The notes beneath the pieces are model-generated. The model did no database searches. It saw only the letters and a list, made by a program, of their open reading frames with translations, and was not told the origin of the DNA. Positions 54,484 to 63,440 of a stretch of 64,000 nt of DNA are shown here, piece after piece (positions within the stretch are counted from its first letter, which is position 1; each line of letters begins with the position of its first letter). The DNA lies in the NCBI GenBank assembly GCA_002419215.1, contig DIFQ01000139.1, positions 227 through 64,226 of the forward strand. The letters are read 5' to 3'. The position numbers and the translations under genes are program-made. Source of the stretch: Syntrophaceae bacterium UBA5744. GTDB lineage: Bacteria; Desulfobacterota; Syntrophia; Syntrophales; UBA2192.

Positions 54484-56235
54484 CTACTGTGCGCCGCGCA
54501 TCGACGCGGGCCTGGGGATGGGGAGCGTGACTTCCGGAATGGCGATCGTGAAGCGTGCCGGGCTTCTGTTTTCCAGGGCAAGGGCGGCGGCATTCTTTTC
54601 GCGCAGCGTGCGCGGCTCATAGCTCCAGCCCTCCTTCAGCCGTTTTTCCTCGTCCTTGAGCTTCGCCAGGGCGTAGCGGCCGAAAAGGGGCGCCAGGGCC
54701 CTCGTCTTCCAGCCAAAGGTTCCGTAAAAATCCTGCAACAGATCGTCCATTTTCCCGCGCAGCGCTTCGTTTCCCTTGTACCACTCCCGCATGGCCCAGA
54801 CGGCCCCCGCGTAGGCCGATTTCAGGGGCGCGGCATCCCAGGCGAAACGGTTGCGGATGCGGGCATCGGGGTGGCCCTTGTATGCCTGCCAGCCCTTCAG
54901 CATGGTGCGGATGAGGCGGTAGAGGCTGGGGCCGTTCACCTCGAAATCCCGGCGGAAGGCGCCGATGAGAAATTCCTCCTCCCGTCCGTCCCGGATGTGC
55001 GGGTGGCGGTAGTTGAAGCGGTACTGGCCGTGGGCATCGGCCGAGGGGAACTCCGATTCGGAAAGGAGCGTCCCGTCGCTGCGGTGCCGTTCGTGCAGAG
55101 GCGTGCCCGGGTTCGGGGTGTAGAGCATGAACTGGTGGAAGTCCGTGTCGTGGCTCACGGCGTAGTCGATGATGCCGTCCATGTTTTCGGGCGTGTGGTT
55201 TTCCAGGCCGATGATGGACGAGCCCAGGACGCGGATGCCGTGCGACTGCAGGGTCTTTACGAGGCTGCGCGTGTCCACGGCTTCGAGCTTGCGGTAGCGG
55301 CTGCTCTCGCCCTCGAGGCCCATCCAGACCCAGACGACCCCCAGCCCCACGAGCTGCTCGATCGAGTAGGACTGCAGCACGCGGGCGGAGCTGAAGACGT
55401 TCAAGGCCCAGCTCTTGCCGTTTTGCTCCATCAGCTCCAGCAGGCGCAGGGCCCGCTTGCGGTGGAGAAGGAAATTCTCGTCGAGCACGAAGAAGGATCG
55501 GACGCGAAGCTTCTCCTCGATCTGGCACATGACGGAGTACAGCTCGTCGCCCGTCTCGTAGAAGTTGATGAACTTTCCCTTGCCGCCGAAGAGGGCCGAC
55601 GTGGAGCAGAAGTTGCAGCCCACGGGGCACCCCACCGAGGGGATCAGGATGGCCGCCGTGCGCCCCGGCTTCTGCGGCAGGTCGACGCCCAGGACCCGGG
55701 CGCCGAACCCCGAGTAGACCATGGGGTGACGGACGGGCGCCTTCTCGTTCTCGCCGAGATAGCGCCGGAACCACGAGATCCCGTCGCCCTTCACGATGTG
55801 GTCGGCATCGATGATCCCGTCGAGACCCTCGCGGCTGGCGATGTGTCCGCCGACGACGATGGTTGCTCCGGGCCGGTGCTTGCGGATCCGCTCGCACATC
55901 TCTTTCACCTTGCCCGTGTTGGGCACGATGGAGCTGATCCCCACGATGTCGTATTCGTGGTCCCGGATCTCGAGGGTGAAGTCCTCGAGCGTCGGGTAAT
56001 CGAGGACGGTGCAGGGGGCGTCGATGTTGGCCTGCAGCATCCGCAGGGCAAACGAGGGGTGAAACATGCGAAGGGAGAAGCCTCCCTGGATGCGCGTCAC
56101 CTGGTTCTGGTAGAGCTCCATGGGGTTGATCCGGCGGCTCCCGTATTCGTCGTCCTGCGCATAGGGCCCGAAGACGCTGGTCAGCAGGATACGGGCACGG
56201 CGGCCCAGGGGATGGGGGGTCTGCGATTTCGGCAT
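54484..56235 (-). CDS. B12-binding-type radical SAM protein
   Basis: The 583-residue protein has an N-terminal cobalamin-binding-like domain (about 40-165, VGISSIVPNTGKVKEM and VVGGHIASREGL) and a radical SAM core (about 190-440) with the CxxxCxxC site in SVGCPVGCNFCSTS. The middle part shows LGVVWVWMGLEGESS and FMLYTPNPGTPLHE. A further C-terminal region (about 420-583) is rich in Arg/Lys and aromatic residues and has no obvious match. This architecture is common in methylthio/lipid or hopanoid modification enzymes; substrate unknown. AAGGA precedes the ATG at 56235. It is divergent from the histidine kinase. Confidence 0.88.
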   Translation of the reverse strand: MPKSQTPHPLGRRARILLTSVFGPYAQDDEYGSRRINPMELYQNQVTRIQGGFSLRMFHPSFALRMLQANIDAPCTVLDYPTLEDFTLEIRDHEYDIVGISSIVPNTGKVKEMCERIRKHRPGATIVVGGHIASREGLDGIIDADHIVKGDGISWFRRYLGENEKAPVRHPMVYSGFGARVLGVDLPQKPGRTAAILIPSVGCPVGCNFCSTSALFGGKGKFINFYETGDELYSVMCQIEEKLRVRSFFVLDENFLLHRKRALRLLELMEQNGKSWALNVFSSARVLQSYSIEQLVGLGVVWVWMGLEGESSRYRKLEAVDTRSLVKTLQSHGIRVLGSSIIGLENHTPENMDGIIDYAVSHDTDFHQFMLYTPNPGTPLHERHRSDGTLLSESEFPSADAHGQYRFNYRHPHIRDGREEEFLIGAFRRDFEVNGPSLYRLIRTMLKGWQAYKGHPDARIRNRFAWDAAPLKSAYAGAVWAMREWYKGNEALRGKMDDLLQDFYGTFGWKTRALAPLFGRYALAKLKDEEKRLKEGWSYEPRTLREKNAAALALENRSPARFTIAIPEVTLPIPRPASMRGAQ

Positions 56236-56427
56236 GAGGTTCCTTCCATGGTTCGGATTTGCGGCAATCATGAACCCCCGAACCCTGGAAGGGAAGCGCT
56301 GATTGGCCTTTTACAATAGTTTTACAGAGCCGGTTTTGCGGCCGAACGATTTGTCCGTTGACACGGGGGGGGCCCCATTATACGGTTCTCCTGCGCGGCA
56401 GGCTCGAGCCTCGCATGGAGAGCATCC

Positions 56428-57429
56428 GTGAACCGGTTCAAGTGGTTCTATCATCCCGTCTTCATCTTCGTCTTTTCCATCGTCGCCCTGGCGGCGTCGC
56501 TGGCCCTCTACATCTACTGGTACATCGAGGTCAGCGCGGGGCTCCGCAACGTCATCGAGAAGTACCAGCTCGACCCCTCCCAGTTCCTCGAGGTCCAGAC
56601 ATGGGTCGTCATCCTGGTGCTCTCCATCCTGGTGGCGATCATCCTGGCCGGGGTCTTCATCATCTTCATTTACAACCAGAAGACCTTGCAGCTCTACCGG
56701 ATGCAGAGAAACTTCATCAACAGCTTCACCCACGAGCTGAAGACGCCCGTGACGTCCCTGAAGCTCTACCTGGAAACCTTTGCGAGGCACGAACTGCCCC
56801 GGGAGGACCGGCTCCGGTATGTCGGTTTCATGATCCACGACGTGGAGAGGCTCCTGGACAACATCAACCGCATCATGGACCTGGCCCGTATCGAGAGCGG
56901 CAGCTACCGGAAGAATTTCGTCGAGACGGACCCGGTGGACGCCGTCGAGCAGTTCCGCCGCGGCAATGCGGATCTGTTCCGCAACGCGGAGATCCGGGTT
57001 CACAACCCGGCGGGCAAACCGCTCCGGGTCTCCGTCATCCCCCCGCTCTTCGACATGTTCCTGATGAACATCCTGACCAATGCCGTGAAGTACAACAAGT
57101 CGAGCGTTCCCGCCGTGGACGTCCGCTTCGTTCCCCGGGACAAGGAGCTGCAGCTCCGGTTCGAGGACAACGGGATCGGCATCGAAAAGCCGGATCTCCG
57201 GAATATCTTCAAGAAGTTCTACCAGGTCGGCTCGACGGACGACATGACGGCGAAAGGAAGCGGCCTGGGTCTCTATCTGGCCCAGCAGATCGCGAAAATC
57301 CACCGGGGGAAACTTGCCGCCGAGAGCAAGGGCAGGGGGAAAGGGGCCGTGTTCATCCTGACCCTGCCGCTGCTGGGCCAGGGGGATCAAGCCGCAGAGG
57401 GATCAAGCGTGAAGAGGAGCCAGTCATGA
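56428..57429 (+). CDS. Sensor histidine kinase
   Basis: The 333-residue inner-membrane kinase has two transmembrane segments (about 8-32 and 54-82) separated by only about 22 residues, so there is almost no periplasmic sensor domain; it may sense the membrane itself. The H box is NSFTHELKTPVTSLKLYLET (His near 98), followed by an HATPase domain with N box FLMNILTNAVKYN, G1 EDNGIGI and G2 GSGLGLYLAQQI. The start is GTG with GGAG upstream. The stop overlaps the response regulator ATG (ATGA). Confidence 0.93.
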   Translation: MNRFKWFYHPVFIFVFSIVALAASLALYIYWYIEVSAGLRNVIEKYQLDPSQFLEVQTWVVILVLSILVAIILAGVFIIFIYNQKTLQLYRMQRNFINSFTHELKTPVTSLKLYLETFARHELPREDRLRYVGFMIHDVERLLDNINRIMDLARIESGSYRKNFVETDPVDAVEQFRRGNADLFRNAEIRVHNPAGKPLRVSVIPPLFDMFLMNILTNAVKYNKSSVPAVDVRFVPRDKELQLRFEDNGIGIEKPDLRNIFKKFYQVGSTDDMTAKGSGLGLYLAQQIAKIHRGKLAAESKGRGKGAVFILTLPLLGQGDQAAEGSSVKRSQS

Positions 57430-58160
57430 AGGACACGGGTCGTAAGCGGATTCTCATCATCGAGGATGACGCGCACATCGCGGAGGGCCTGCGGCTCAAC
57501 CTCTCTCTCAAGGGCCACGATGCGGCAATCGCCCTCGACGGCCCCTCGGGCCTGAGGCAGTGGAGGGAATGGAGGCCGGACCTGATCGTGCTGGACATCA
57601 TGCTGCCCGGAATCGACGGCCTGTCGATCCTTCGCAGCATCCGGCTCGAAGACGAGAGGCTCCCCATCCTGATCCTCTCGGCAAAGAGCGAGCCCGAGTA
57701 CCGGGTCAAGGGGCTTGCCTACGGCGTCGACGACTACCTGTCGAAACCCTTCAACCTCGACGAGTTCCTGCTGCGCGTCGAACGGCTCCTGACGCGGGCC
57801 GCCTGGGGCGTGGAGGGCGGCGATCCTGCCCGGGGGGGCTCTGCCGCGCCGGGGCCCGTGTATGCCTTCGGCGGCAACGTGATCGATTTCGAGAAGTTCA
57901 CGGCCCGATGCCGGGCGGGCGAGGTCAGCCTGACGGAGCAGGAGATCAGGCTCCTGAAGCTCTTCATCATCAACCGCGGCAAGCTGCTGTCTCGCAGGGA
58001 GCTCCTGGAGATCGGGTGGGGATACACGGGGGACACGCCGTCACGGACCGTGGACAACTTCATCGTGCGGTTTCGCAAATACTTCGAGGACGACCCCCAC
58101 CGGCCGAAATACTTCCGGAGCGTCCGCTCCGTGGGGTACGTTTTCGACCACGATGCCTGA
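57426..58160 (+). CDS. OmpR-family response regulator
   Basis: The 244-residue protein has a receiver domain (about 8-122) with the phosphoacceptor aspartate in LIVLDIMLPGIDGL, acidic residues in LIIEDDAHIAEG and the SKPF lysine near 109. A linker (about 125-145) is followed by the winged-helix DNA-binding domain (about 148-240, VSLTEQEIRLLKLFIINRGK). It is coupled to the histidine kinase by a 4-nt overlap and is its likely partner. Regulon unknown. Confidence 0.95.
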   Translation: MKDTGRKRILIIEDDAHIAEGLRLNLSLKGHDAAIALDGPSGLRQWREWRPDLIVLDIMLPGIDGLSILRSIRLEDERLPILILSAKSEPEYRVKGLAYGVDDYLSKPFNLDEFLLRVERLLTRAAWGVEGGDPARGGSAAPGPVYAFGGNVIDFEKFTARCRAGEVSLTEQEIRLLKLFIINRGKLLSRRELLEIGWGYTGDTPSRTVDNFIVRFRKYFEDDPHRPKYFRSVRSVGYVFDHDA

Positions 58161-58515
58161 ACGGCCGGAGCGTCTGTCGTGACGGTCATCCCGTGATCCT
58201 GCAGCCCTTCTCATCCTTTCCCTGAGAGGGATATCAGGCTTTTCGACGGGGAAAATCCATCGATGGCCGATGGCGTTCGCATGCGCAATCGGTGCATACT
58301 GAGGCCGCAAAAGCTTTCTGAGTATCCCCTCCCCTCTCTTTTCTTGCCCCATCAAGGCCCCGCCTGGCACTTGATGGGGCAAGGCCGTTCTGAGGCAAGG
58401 ATTCTCGCCATGACGGCGGGATGGCCGCGGTGGCAGGGCCCGGACGGTGCGACGGCGCCCTGAGCACCCGCGGGGTGCGATGACGGCAGCCTTCCGCGAC
58501 AGGTTCGCAATAAAA
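58161..58515. other. Intergenic region with an unexplained 14-bp inverted repeat
   Basis: This 355-nt stretch after the two-component system holds the 14-bp perfect inverted repeat 58343-58383 and no open frame with a start signal. Confidence 0.45.
58343..58383. repeat. Perfect 14-bp inverted repeat
   Basis: CTTGCCCCATCAAG (58343-58356) and its exact reverse complement (58370-58383) are separated by 13 nt. Neither side has a T-run, so it is not a simple terminator. Confidence 0.7.
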
Positions 58516-58546
58516 ACGGGGCTTGCCCGTGAAAGGCAAGCCCCGT
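58516..58546 (+). terminator. Strong hairpin, probable terminator
   Basis: The perfect 12-bp stem ACGGGGCTTGCC (58516-58527) / GGCAAGCCCCGT (58535-58546) has a 7-nt loop. A weak T-rich run (TGTCTTCC) follows. Confidence 0.65.
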
Positions 58547-58683
58547 TGTCTTCCTGGCGGGTCAGGGTGGAGTTCCTCCGGCAGGCGAACTTGTCTTGAG
58601 CTTGTCGAAGGAGGGCAGGATCACCGCAGACACTTGGATTTCCAGTTGATCACTAAAACAGGCTATTCCCCGTCATTTTATTG

Positions 58684-58851
58684 GACAGGCAACAAGATAC
58701 CACAATAGCGTCATTCCCGCGAAGGCCGTTCGACAAGCCCTTCGGCCAGCTCAGGGTCGTGAGCTTGTCGAATCGACTCACGGCCCTGAGCCTGTCGAAA
58801 GGGCGGGAATCCACAAATGACCGGATACCGGATCAAGTCCGGTATGACAGG
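58684..58851. repeat. CATTCCCGCGAAGGCGGGAATC-type repeat interrupted by a second repeat
   Basis: The outer sequence matches 63920-64000 on both sides, but 58727-58804 is an inserted 78-nt element with TTCGACA (near 58729-58735) and TGTCGAA (near 58793-58799) ends and GCTCAGGG/CCCTGAGC inner arms. GGC is present on both sides of the insertion. Confidence 0.8.
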
Positions 58852-58928
58852 GTTGCGATGTTCAGTTGCCGCACTTAAACCTAAACTTTACCTGCGGAAA
58901 ACGATTGGACCAGGCTGTAGTCTGTTGA

Positions 58929-58960
58929 ATCGATTGATTTGCTTTTATGCTTCAATCGAT
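58929..58960. promoter_or_regulatory. Inverted repeat before the PAS-LuxR regulator, possible operator
   Basis: ATCGATTGA (58929-58937) and TCAATCGAT (58952-58960) are a perfect 9-bp inverted pair with a 14-nt spacer. The pair is 32 nt upstream of the start codon, so autoregulation is possible. Confidence 0.45.
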
Positions 58961-58992
58961 GATAAAAAACACAGCAGTCGTTTAAGGTGCAA

Positions 58993-60699
58993 ATGATGTC
59001 TCTGCAGAATAAAGGCAAAAGCATCCCATCGGGGTCCGCGGTTCCTCAAAAACCGAACATGACCCTGAAGACCGCCGAGAAGGAGTTAATGCGGCTGGTC
59101 CAGGAACTGCAGCGGGCAGAGGAGAAGTACCGGAATATCATTGAGAATATCGGCGTCGGGGTTGCGATGATCGACCCGGCCATGCGGATCCTTACCATGA
59201 ACCGGCAGATGCGGGAGTGGTTCCCCCATGTGAACCCCTCCGCTAAGCCCTGCTGTTACAAGTCCTTCAACGACCCGCCGGCAAGAGAAATCTGTTCCTA
59301 CTGTCCCACGGTACGTACACTGAGAGATGGTCGGGTCCACGAGGCGGTGACCGATACGCCATCGGGAGAAGGAGTAAAAAATTATCGGATCATCGCGACA
59401 CCCATCACGGATTCCGAGGGCCGTGTCGTGGCGGCGATTGAAATGGTCGAAGACATTACCGACCGCAAGCGCGCCGCAGAGGCTCTGCGTGTCAGCGAGC
59501 AGCGCCATCGATCCTACATTGAATTAACCGGTCAATTGGGCTGGACGACAACGGCCGATGGGTCACTTGTGGAGGACCTTCCCGCATGGAGGGCCTTTAC
59601 GGGGCAGAGCGAAGAGGAAATCAAGGGTGCGGGATGGGCAAACGCCCTTCATCCGGACGATGTAGAACGCGCTCTGGAGGCATGGAACAAGGCAATCGCG
59701 ACGAAAAGCGCCTATGAGGTCGAGTACCGTGTGCGCAGACATGATGGAGTTTACCGGCATTGGCTGGCCCGCGGTGTCCCTCTCTTCAGGGAAGATGGAA
59801 GCGTCCGGGAATGGATCGGCACCTCGATTGACATCACAGACATAAAACGCGCCGAGGAAGAGCTGAAGAAGTCGGAAAACATGTACCGCACCATCTTTGA
59901 AACGACTCCTGCGGCTACCATGATCATCGAAGAGGACACGACGATATCCACGGTGAACAGGGAATTCGCGACGCAAACGGGATACGATCCGGGCGAAGTG
60001 GAGGGCAAGAAAAGCTGGACAGAGTTAATCCTGAAAGAGGATGTGGACAGGATGCTGGGGTACCATCGCCTGCGAAGGATCGATCCGGAAGCGGCACCAC
60101 GAAACTACGAGTTTCGATACCTTGACAGAAAAGGGCGGATCCGGGACGTCTACGCGACGGTCGCCATGATGCCGGGGACAAAAAAGACGGTGCTGTCCCT
60201 CCTGGACATCACGGAACGAAAGCGGGCCGAGGAAACCCTCAGGACGATGGCCGATGACTTGAAGTCCAAAACCCATGCCCTGGAAGAGATGAATGCGGCT
60301 TTGCGGGTGCTGCTGAAACAAAGGGAGGAGGACAAGATCGATCTTGAAAAGAGGATTCTGGCAAGCGTGAGGGAGCTTGTCATCCCGCACCTGGGGGAAC
60401 TGAAAAAATGCCTCTCCGGCCAAAAGGAACTCACCCATGTCCACATCCTGGAGTCCAATCTTCAGGGCATCATCTCACCCTTTGCGCAGAAGCTGTCCCT
60501 GCAATTTTTGCATCTCACGCGGAAAGAAATCCAGATTGCCAATCTCATCAAGGAAGGCAAGACAACAAAAGAGATCGCCCGGTTCATGGATCTGTCCAAG
60601 TTCGCCATCGATACCCACCGTGCCCATCTGAGAAGAAAACTGGGCTTGACCAACAAGAAAGCCAATCTCAGGACCTGTCTTTCATCCATGACCGAGTAG
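58993..60699 (+). CDS. Multi-PAS LuxR-family transcriptional regulator
   Basis: The 568-residue cytoplasmic protein has three PAS domains (about residues 45-165, 175-300, 305-420), a helical linker (about 420-470) and a C-terminal LuxR helix-turn-helix (about 500-560) with LTRKEIQIANLIKEGKTTKE. The first PAS has a cysteine group, PSAKPCCYKSFNDPPAREIC then SYCPTVRT, unlike an ordinary PAS. The second and third end in the typical DITxxKRAEE linker. The start is ATG 58993 or 58996; GTG 58987 is also possible. It probably regulates the stress cluster immediately downstream, which is an inference from position. Confidence 0.88.
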   Translation: MMSLQNKGKSIPSGSAVPQKPNMTLKTAEKELMRLVQELQRAEEKYRNIIENIGVGVAMIDPAMRILTMNRQMREWFPHVNPSAKPCCYKSFNDPPAREICSYCPTVRTLRDGRVHEAVTDTPSGEGVKNYRIIATPITDSEGRVVAAIEMVEDITDRKRAAEALRVSEQRHRSYIELTGQLGWTTTADGSLVEDLPAWRAFTGQSEEEIKGAGWANALHPDDVERALEAWNKAIATKSAYEVEYRVRRHDGVYRHWLARGVPLFREDGSVREWIGTSIDITDIKRAEEELKKSENMYRTIFETTPAATMIIEEDTTISTVNREFATQTGYDPGEVEGKKSWTELILKEDVDRMLGYHRLRRIDPEAAPRNYEFRYLDRKGRIRDVYATVAMMPGTKKTVLSLLDITERKRAEETLRTMADDLKSKTHALEEMNAALRVLLKQREEDKIDLEKRILASVRELVIPHLGELKKCLSGQKELTHVHILESNLQGIISPFAQKLSLQFLHLTRKEIQIANLIKEGKTTKEIARFMDLSKFAIDTHRAHLRRKLGLTNKKANLRTCLSSMTE

Positions 60700-60748
60700 T
60701 GTTTTTTCACACTATTCATCCGCTATTCTTTCATTATTGTTAATCAGG

Positions 60749-60761
60749 TAAACATTGTTTA
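60749..60761. promoter_or_regulatory. Short palindrome before the first Hsp20-like gene
   Basis: TAAACATTGTTTA is a 13-nt palindrome in an AT-rich stretch between the LuxR regulator and the stress genes. It is a candidate regulator site, 137 nt from the start codon. Confidence 0.35.
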
Positions 60762-60897
60762 TTTTACAATTGCGAGAGAAGAGGTGGGTGATCAGGAGCC
60801 GCCCGGACGTCATCTAACCGCCATCGCTTCCGTTCCCCAAATCAACAGAGATCCGGCAGGAAACCAACCCTTGAACTCTGAAAGGAGTTTTTCCCCC

Positions 60898-61464
60898 GTG
60901 TCTCGTCAAGCCCATTCAATCAAAGCTCCCGTTCCGCCCAAAGAGGGTGCAAGCCGTATCCGAACCAAATCGGTGCGCCTTAAAAAACCCAACGGATCCG
61001 AGGGAGCGGAAACCCCGGAAATTTTCCTGTGGGCCGGATCGGAAAGCCTTTTCATTTCAGCAGACCTGCGCGGCGCGGATCCGGAAGATCTTCAGATCCG
61101 CGTGAGCGGCACACGCCTGATCTTCCACGGAACTCTCCGCCCGGGCCTAAACCCTGAAAAAGGAGGAATCCACCTGACGAAGGAAGCCCCATCGACGTTC
61201 AGCCATGCACTGGATCTGCCCTATGAGGTCCATGCAGACGGGGCTGAAGTGCTAAACGAAAACGGGCTGATCTCGATCGTCCTGAAAAGGAAGGAGGCCA
61301 GGCAACCAGGCGCTCGCGTCACGCAATCGTCCTTCGAGACGTCCATGCAGCGCTTTTTTGGCGAAAACGGGGTTTCTTCCAGGACCTTGAAAGACGAGAT
61401 CACGATTCTGGAGACCCTCGAGCGTTATCTCGAATATCACTTCGGGAAGGGGTTCGCCCGTTAG
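60898..61464 (+). CDS. Hsp20-family (alpha-crystallin domain) chaperone-like protein
   Basis: The 188-residue protein has an N-terminal basic segment (about 1-35), an alpha-crystallin domain (about 48-140) with LFISADLRGADPEDLQIRVS, and the ENGLISIVLKRKE signature (the A/G-x-L type end of the domain near 125-137). A C-terminal helical tail follows. The start is a GTG with AAAGGAG 10 nt upstream; the longer GTG at 60784 is less likely. It is the first gene of the stress cluster, and the second Hsp20-like gene follows 20 nt later. Confidence 0.82.
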   Translation: MSRQAHSIKAPVPPKEGASRIRTKSVRLKKPNGSEGAETPEIFLWAGSESLFISADLRGADPEDLQIRVSGTRLIFHGTLRPGLNPEKGGIHLTKEAPSTFSHALDLPYEVHADGAEVLNENGLISIVLKRKEARQPGARVTQSSFETSMQRFFGENGVSSRTLKDEITILETLERYLEYHFGKGFAR

Positions 61465-61484
61465 AAAAGAGGGGGGAAGACCCG

Positions 61485-61841
61485 ATGACACGTTCCATCC
61501 ACGAGGCCTCGTGGCAAAGCAGGGAGCAGCCCGGGGAAGCGGGACGCCGGGAAACCAGGTTCGATCGTTTCCCCTGGAGCCACATCACCCAAAGCGAAAG
61601 AAAGAACACACGGGTCACCACGTGGATCGGGTTCAGGGCCATCGTCGTTGCCCTGTCGTTTCCCGATGCCAATCCCGAAGACATCGAGATTTCCATTACG
61701 GGAACCTGCCTTCAGATCAGGGGTGTGGCACAGAGCGATCTCGTCAGTCAGGAAATCAATCTCCCTTGCCCTGTCCAAACCCGTGCGATTCGAATCGAAG
61801 ACGGCAGGGGGACGATCTATATCCTCCTGCGGAAGGAATAA
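61485..61841 (+). CDS. Second Hsp20-like protein
   Basis: The 118-residue protein is a shorter alpha-crystallin-type domain: FRAIVVALSFPDANPEDIEI, TGTCLQIRGVAQS and the closing DGRGTIYILLRKE. It lacks the long N- and C-terminal arms of standard small heat-shock proteins, so it may be a divergent or regulatory partner of the first. Its start follows GGGGGGAAGA. It is 20 nt downstream of the first Hsp20-like gene. Confidence 0.75.
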   Translation: MTRSIHEASWQSREQPGEAGRRETRFDRFPWSHITQSERKNTRVTTWIGFRAIVVALSFPDANPEDIEISITGTCLQIRGVAQSDLVSQEINLPCPVQTRAIRIEDGRGTIYILLRKE

Positions 61842-62084
61842 AGAACCACACGACTTTCCTGTATTCTGGAAGGAGAAGATTCGCACACCGTCCAAATGAC
61901 CGTTCATCCCGTAACCGGCTCCTGCTTCATACATGCCTGCCAGTCAATCTGATTGTTTGATTTCCGGCAGCTTCATGATCCGTTTTTTATTGATTGCGGA
62001 ACAAGAAATGTCTTGCTGTCAAAGGTCTCGAGGTCAACGGGTGTTTTCTCATGGATGATTCCCCTGTGAAAAGGAGGCTGGATC

Positions 62085-62393
62085 ATGAGGATGACAGCGT
62101 CTCGGGTCGAGGAATGGCTTCGCAGGAACCGTCGAAGAATGATCCAGTGTCCCTACCAGCCGGGGAATTTAAGGATCACTCTCTGGGGCTGCAAACGGCG
62201 CAAGTCGCAGGCGAGAAGGGAGGATTTCACGGACCTGATGAAGGGGGACTACTTCGATTACGTATACAAGAACGGGCTTCTGCGGTGCCGCGATTGCAAG
62301 TTGCCGGAATGTCTCCGCACGGAATCTCGTGTTGTCGGGCCCCGCAGTGGCTCGATGATTGTCCCTGCATCGACAGGGCGCAGGAAGCGCTGA
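62085..62393 (+). CDS. Small Cys-containing protein of unknown function
   Basis: The 102-residue protein has an Arg-rich N-terminus (MRMTASRVEEWLRRNRRRMI), a single C near residue 22, a middle segment WGCKRRKSQARREDFTDLMK and a CRDCKLPEC cluster near 68-76 that could bind a metal. AAGGAGG lies 7 nt before the ATG. The last 25 residues are low in order, so a frameshift near residue 77 is possible. I do not recognise the family; the gene sits inside the stress cluster. Confidence 0.6.
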   Translation: MRMTASRVEEWLRRNRRRMIQCPYQPGNLRITLWGCKRRKSQARREDFTDLMKGDYFDYVYKNGLLRCRDCKLPECLRTESRVVGPRSGSMIVPASTGRRKR

Positions 62394-62537
62394 AGCGATT
62401 CGCTCCATTCGAGAGGATCGAACAAAGCATGGATCTGCATGGGCTGGCAGCGGAATGGACCGGGGCGGCCCCGCCAGAGGGTCTCCGCCCCTGGAAACAG
62501 GGCGGCTCCTCGCGTCGTGAAAAATAGGAGGTGTGCC

Positions 62538-62990
62538 ATGTTCCAGCCGAAAACCATCCTGGTGCCGACCGATTTTTCCGTGTTTTCCGAAAGGGCATTC
62601 CGCAAGGCGCTCGAGATCTCGAAATCCTGTGCGGCGAAGATCCATGTCCTCCACGTCGTGAGGTTGTTGCCGTTGGCTGTGGGGGATTACTGGTTTGACG
62701 AGCCGCAGATCAGGCGGATTCAGGCGGATATCGAAAAGGCATCCCGGGACGAAATCGGGAGCTTCGTCGGCAAGTTCCCGGAAGCCGAGGGCATGCCGAT
62801 CGAGGTTGACGTGCAGAGCGGCGTACCCTACGAGCAGATCGTGAAGGATGCGGCAGACAGGGGCATCGACCTCATCGTCATGGCCCCGCGCGGGAAGACG
62901 GGCATCAAGGAGCATCTCCTGGGCGGCACGGCAGACAGGGTCATCCGTCATGCCGCCTGCGATGTGCTCATTGTCCGCGACAGGGAGTAA
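62538..62990 (+). CDS. Universal stress protein (UspA family)
   Basis: The 150-residue protein has the UspA fold: TILVPTDFSVFSERAFRKAL at the start and IDLIVMAPRGKTGIKEHLLG near 107-126. The ATP loop GxxGx9G(S/T) is degenerate: the first glycine is alanine (APRG) and the later part reads GGTADRV, so nucleotide binding is uncertain. GGAGGTG lies 5 nt before the ATG. Confidence 0.93.
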   Translation: MFQPKTILVPTDFSVFSERAFRKALEISKSCAAKIHVLHVVRLLPLAVGDYWFDEPQIRRIQADIEKASRDEIGSFVGKFPEAEGMPIEVDVQSGVPYEQIVKDAADRGIDLIVMAPRGKTGIKEHLLGGTADRVIRHAACDVLIVRDRE

Positions 62991-63098
62991 CGTTTGATTG
63001 CGGCAGACCGTTCCAGGTCTCGAGCCCAAAGGGGCCCGGGCAGGATCGACCCGCGAACGATCCGATCGCCCCGGTTTCCCTGCGACAGGAGGAAGCGC

Positions 63099-63374
63099 AT
63101 GAAAAGGGTCGAAAACAAATCGAGTCAAAGGGTCTCGTTTACCTACCACTCGCCTGACGCGGCGGAAGTCTTCATCGCCGGCACGTTTAACGACTGGGAT
63201 CCACGCAAGAATCCATTCAAGAAATATTCAACGGGCTGGAAAGCCGTCAAATATCTTGCACACGGCATCTATGAATACCGATTCATCGTCGATGGGATCT
63301 GGGTGGATGACCCTGCCTGTCAGAACCGTCGGCCGAATCAATACGGGAGTGAGAATTGCGTCCTGGAGGTGTGA
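63099..63374 (+). CDS. CBM48/AMPK-beta glycogen-binding-like domain protein
   Basis: The 91-residue protein is a single CBM48-type domain: VSFTYHSPDAAEVFIAGTFN with the WD/N tryptophan site (NDWDPRKNPFKK, near 31-42), then YEYRFIVDGIWVDDPA and NQYGSENCVLEV. It has no catalytic domain. AGGAGGA lies 6 nt before the ATG. Standalone domains of this kind may bind glycogen or act as subunits. Sitting next to UspA and Hsp20-like genes suggests a stress or energy-storage role. Confidence 0.88.
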   Translation: MKRVENKSSQRVSFTYHSPDAAEVFIAGTFNDWDPRKNPFKKYSTGWKAVKYLAHGIYEYRFIVDGIWVDDPACQNRRPNQYGSENCVLEV

Positions 63375-63440
63375 TTCTCCGGAAGCGAAATGTCGGCATC
63401 CTTGATCAACCTGAATAATTCCATAAGGAGATCGTTCATT

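Noticed and set aside
61994..62527. 177-codon frame in the stress cluster
   Set aside because: It overlaps the 62085 gene in another frame; that gene has a strong Shine-Dalgarno sequence and a more protein-like composition.
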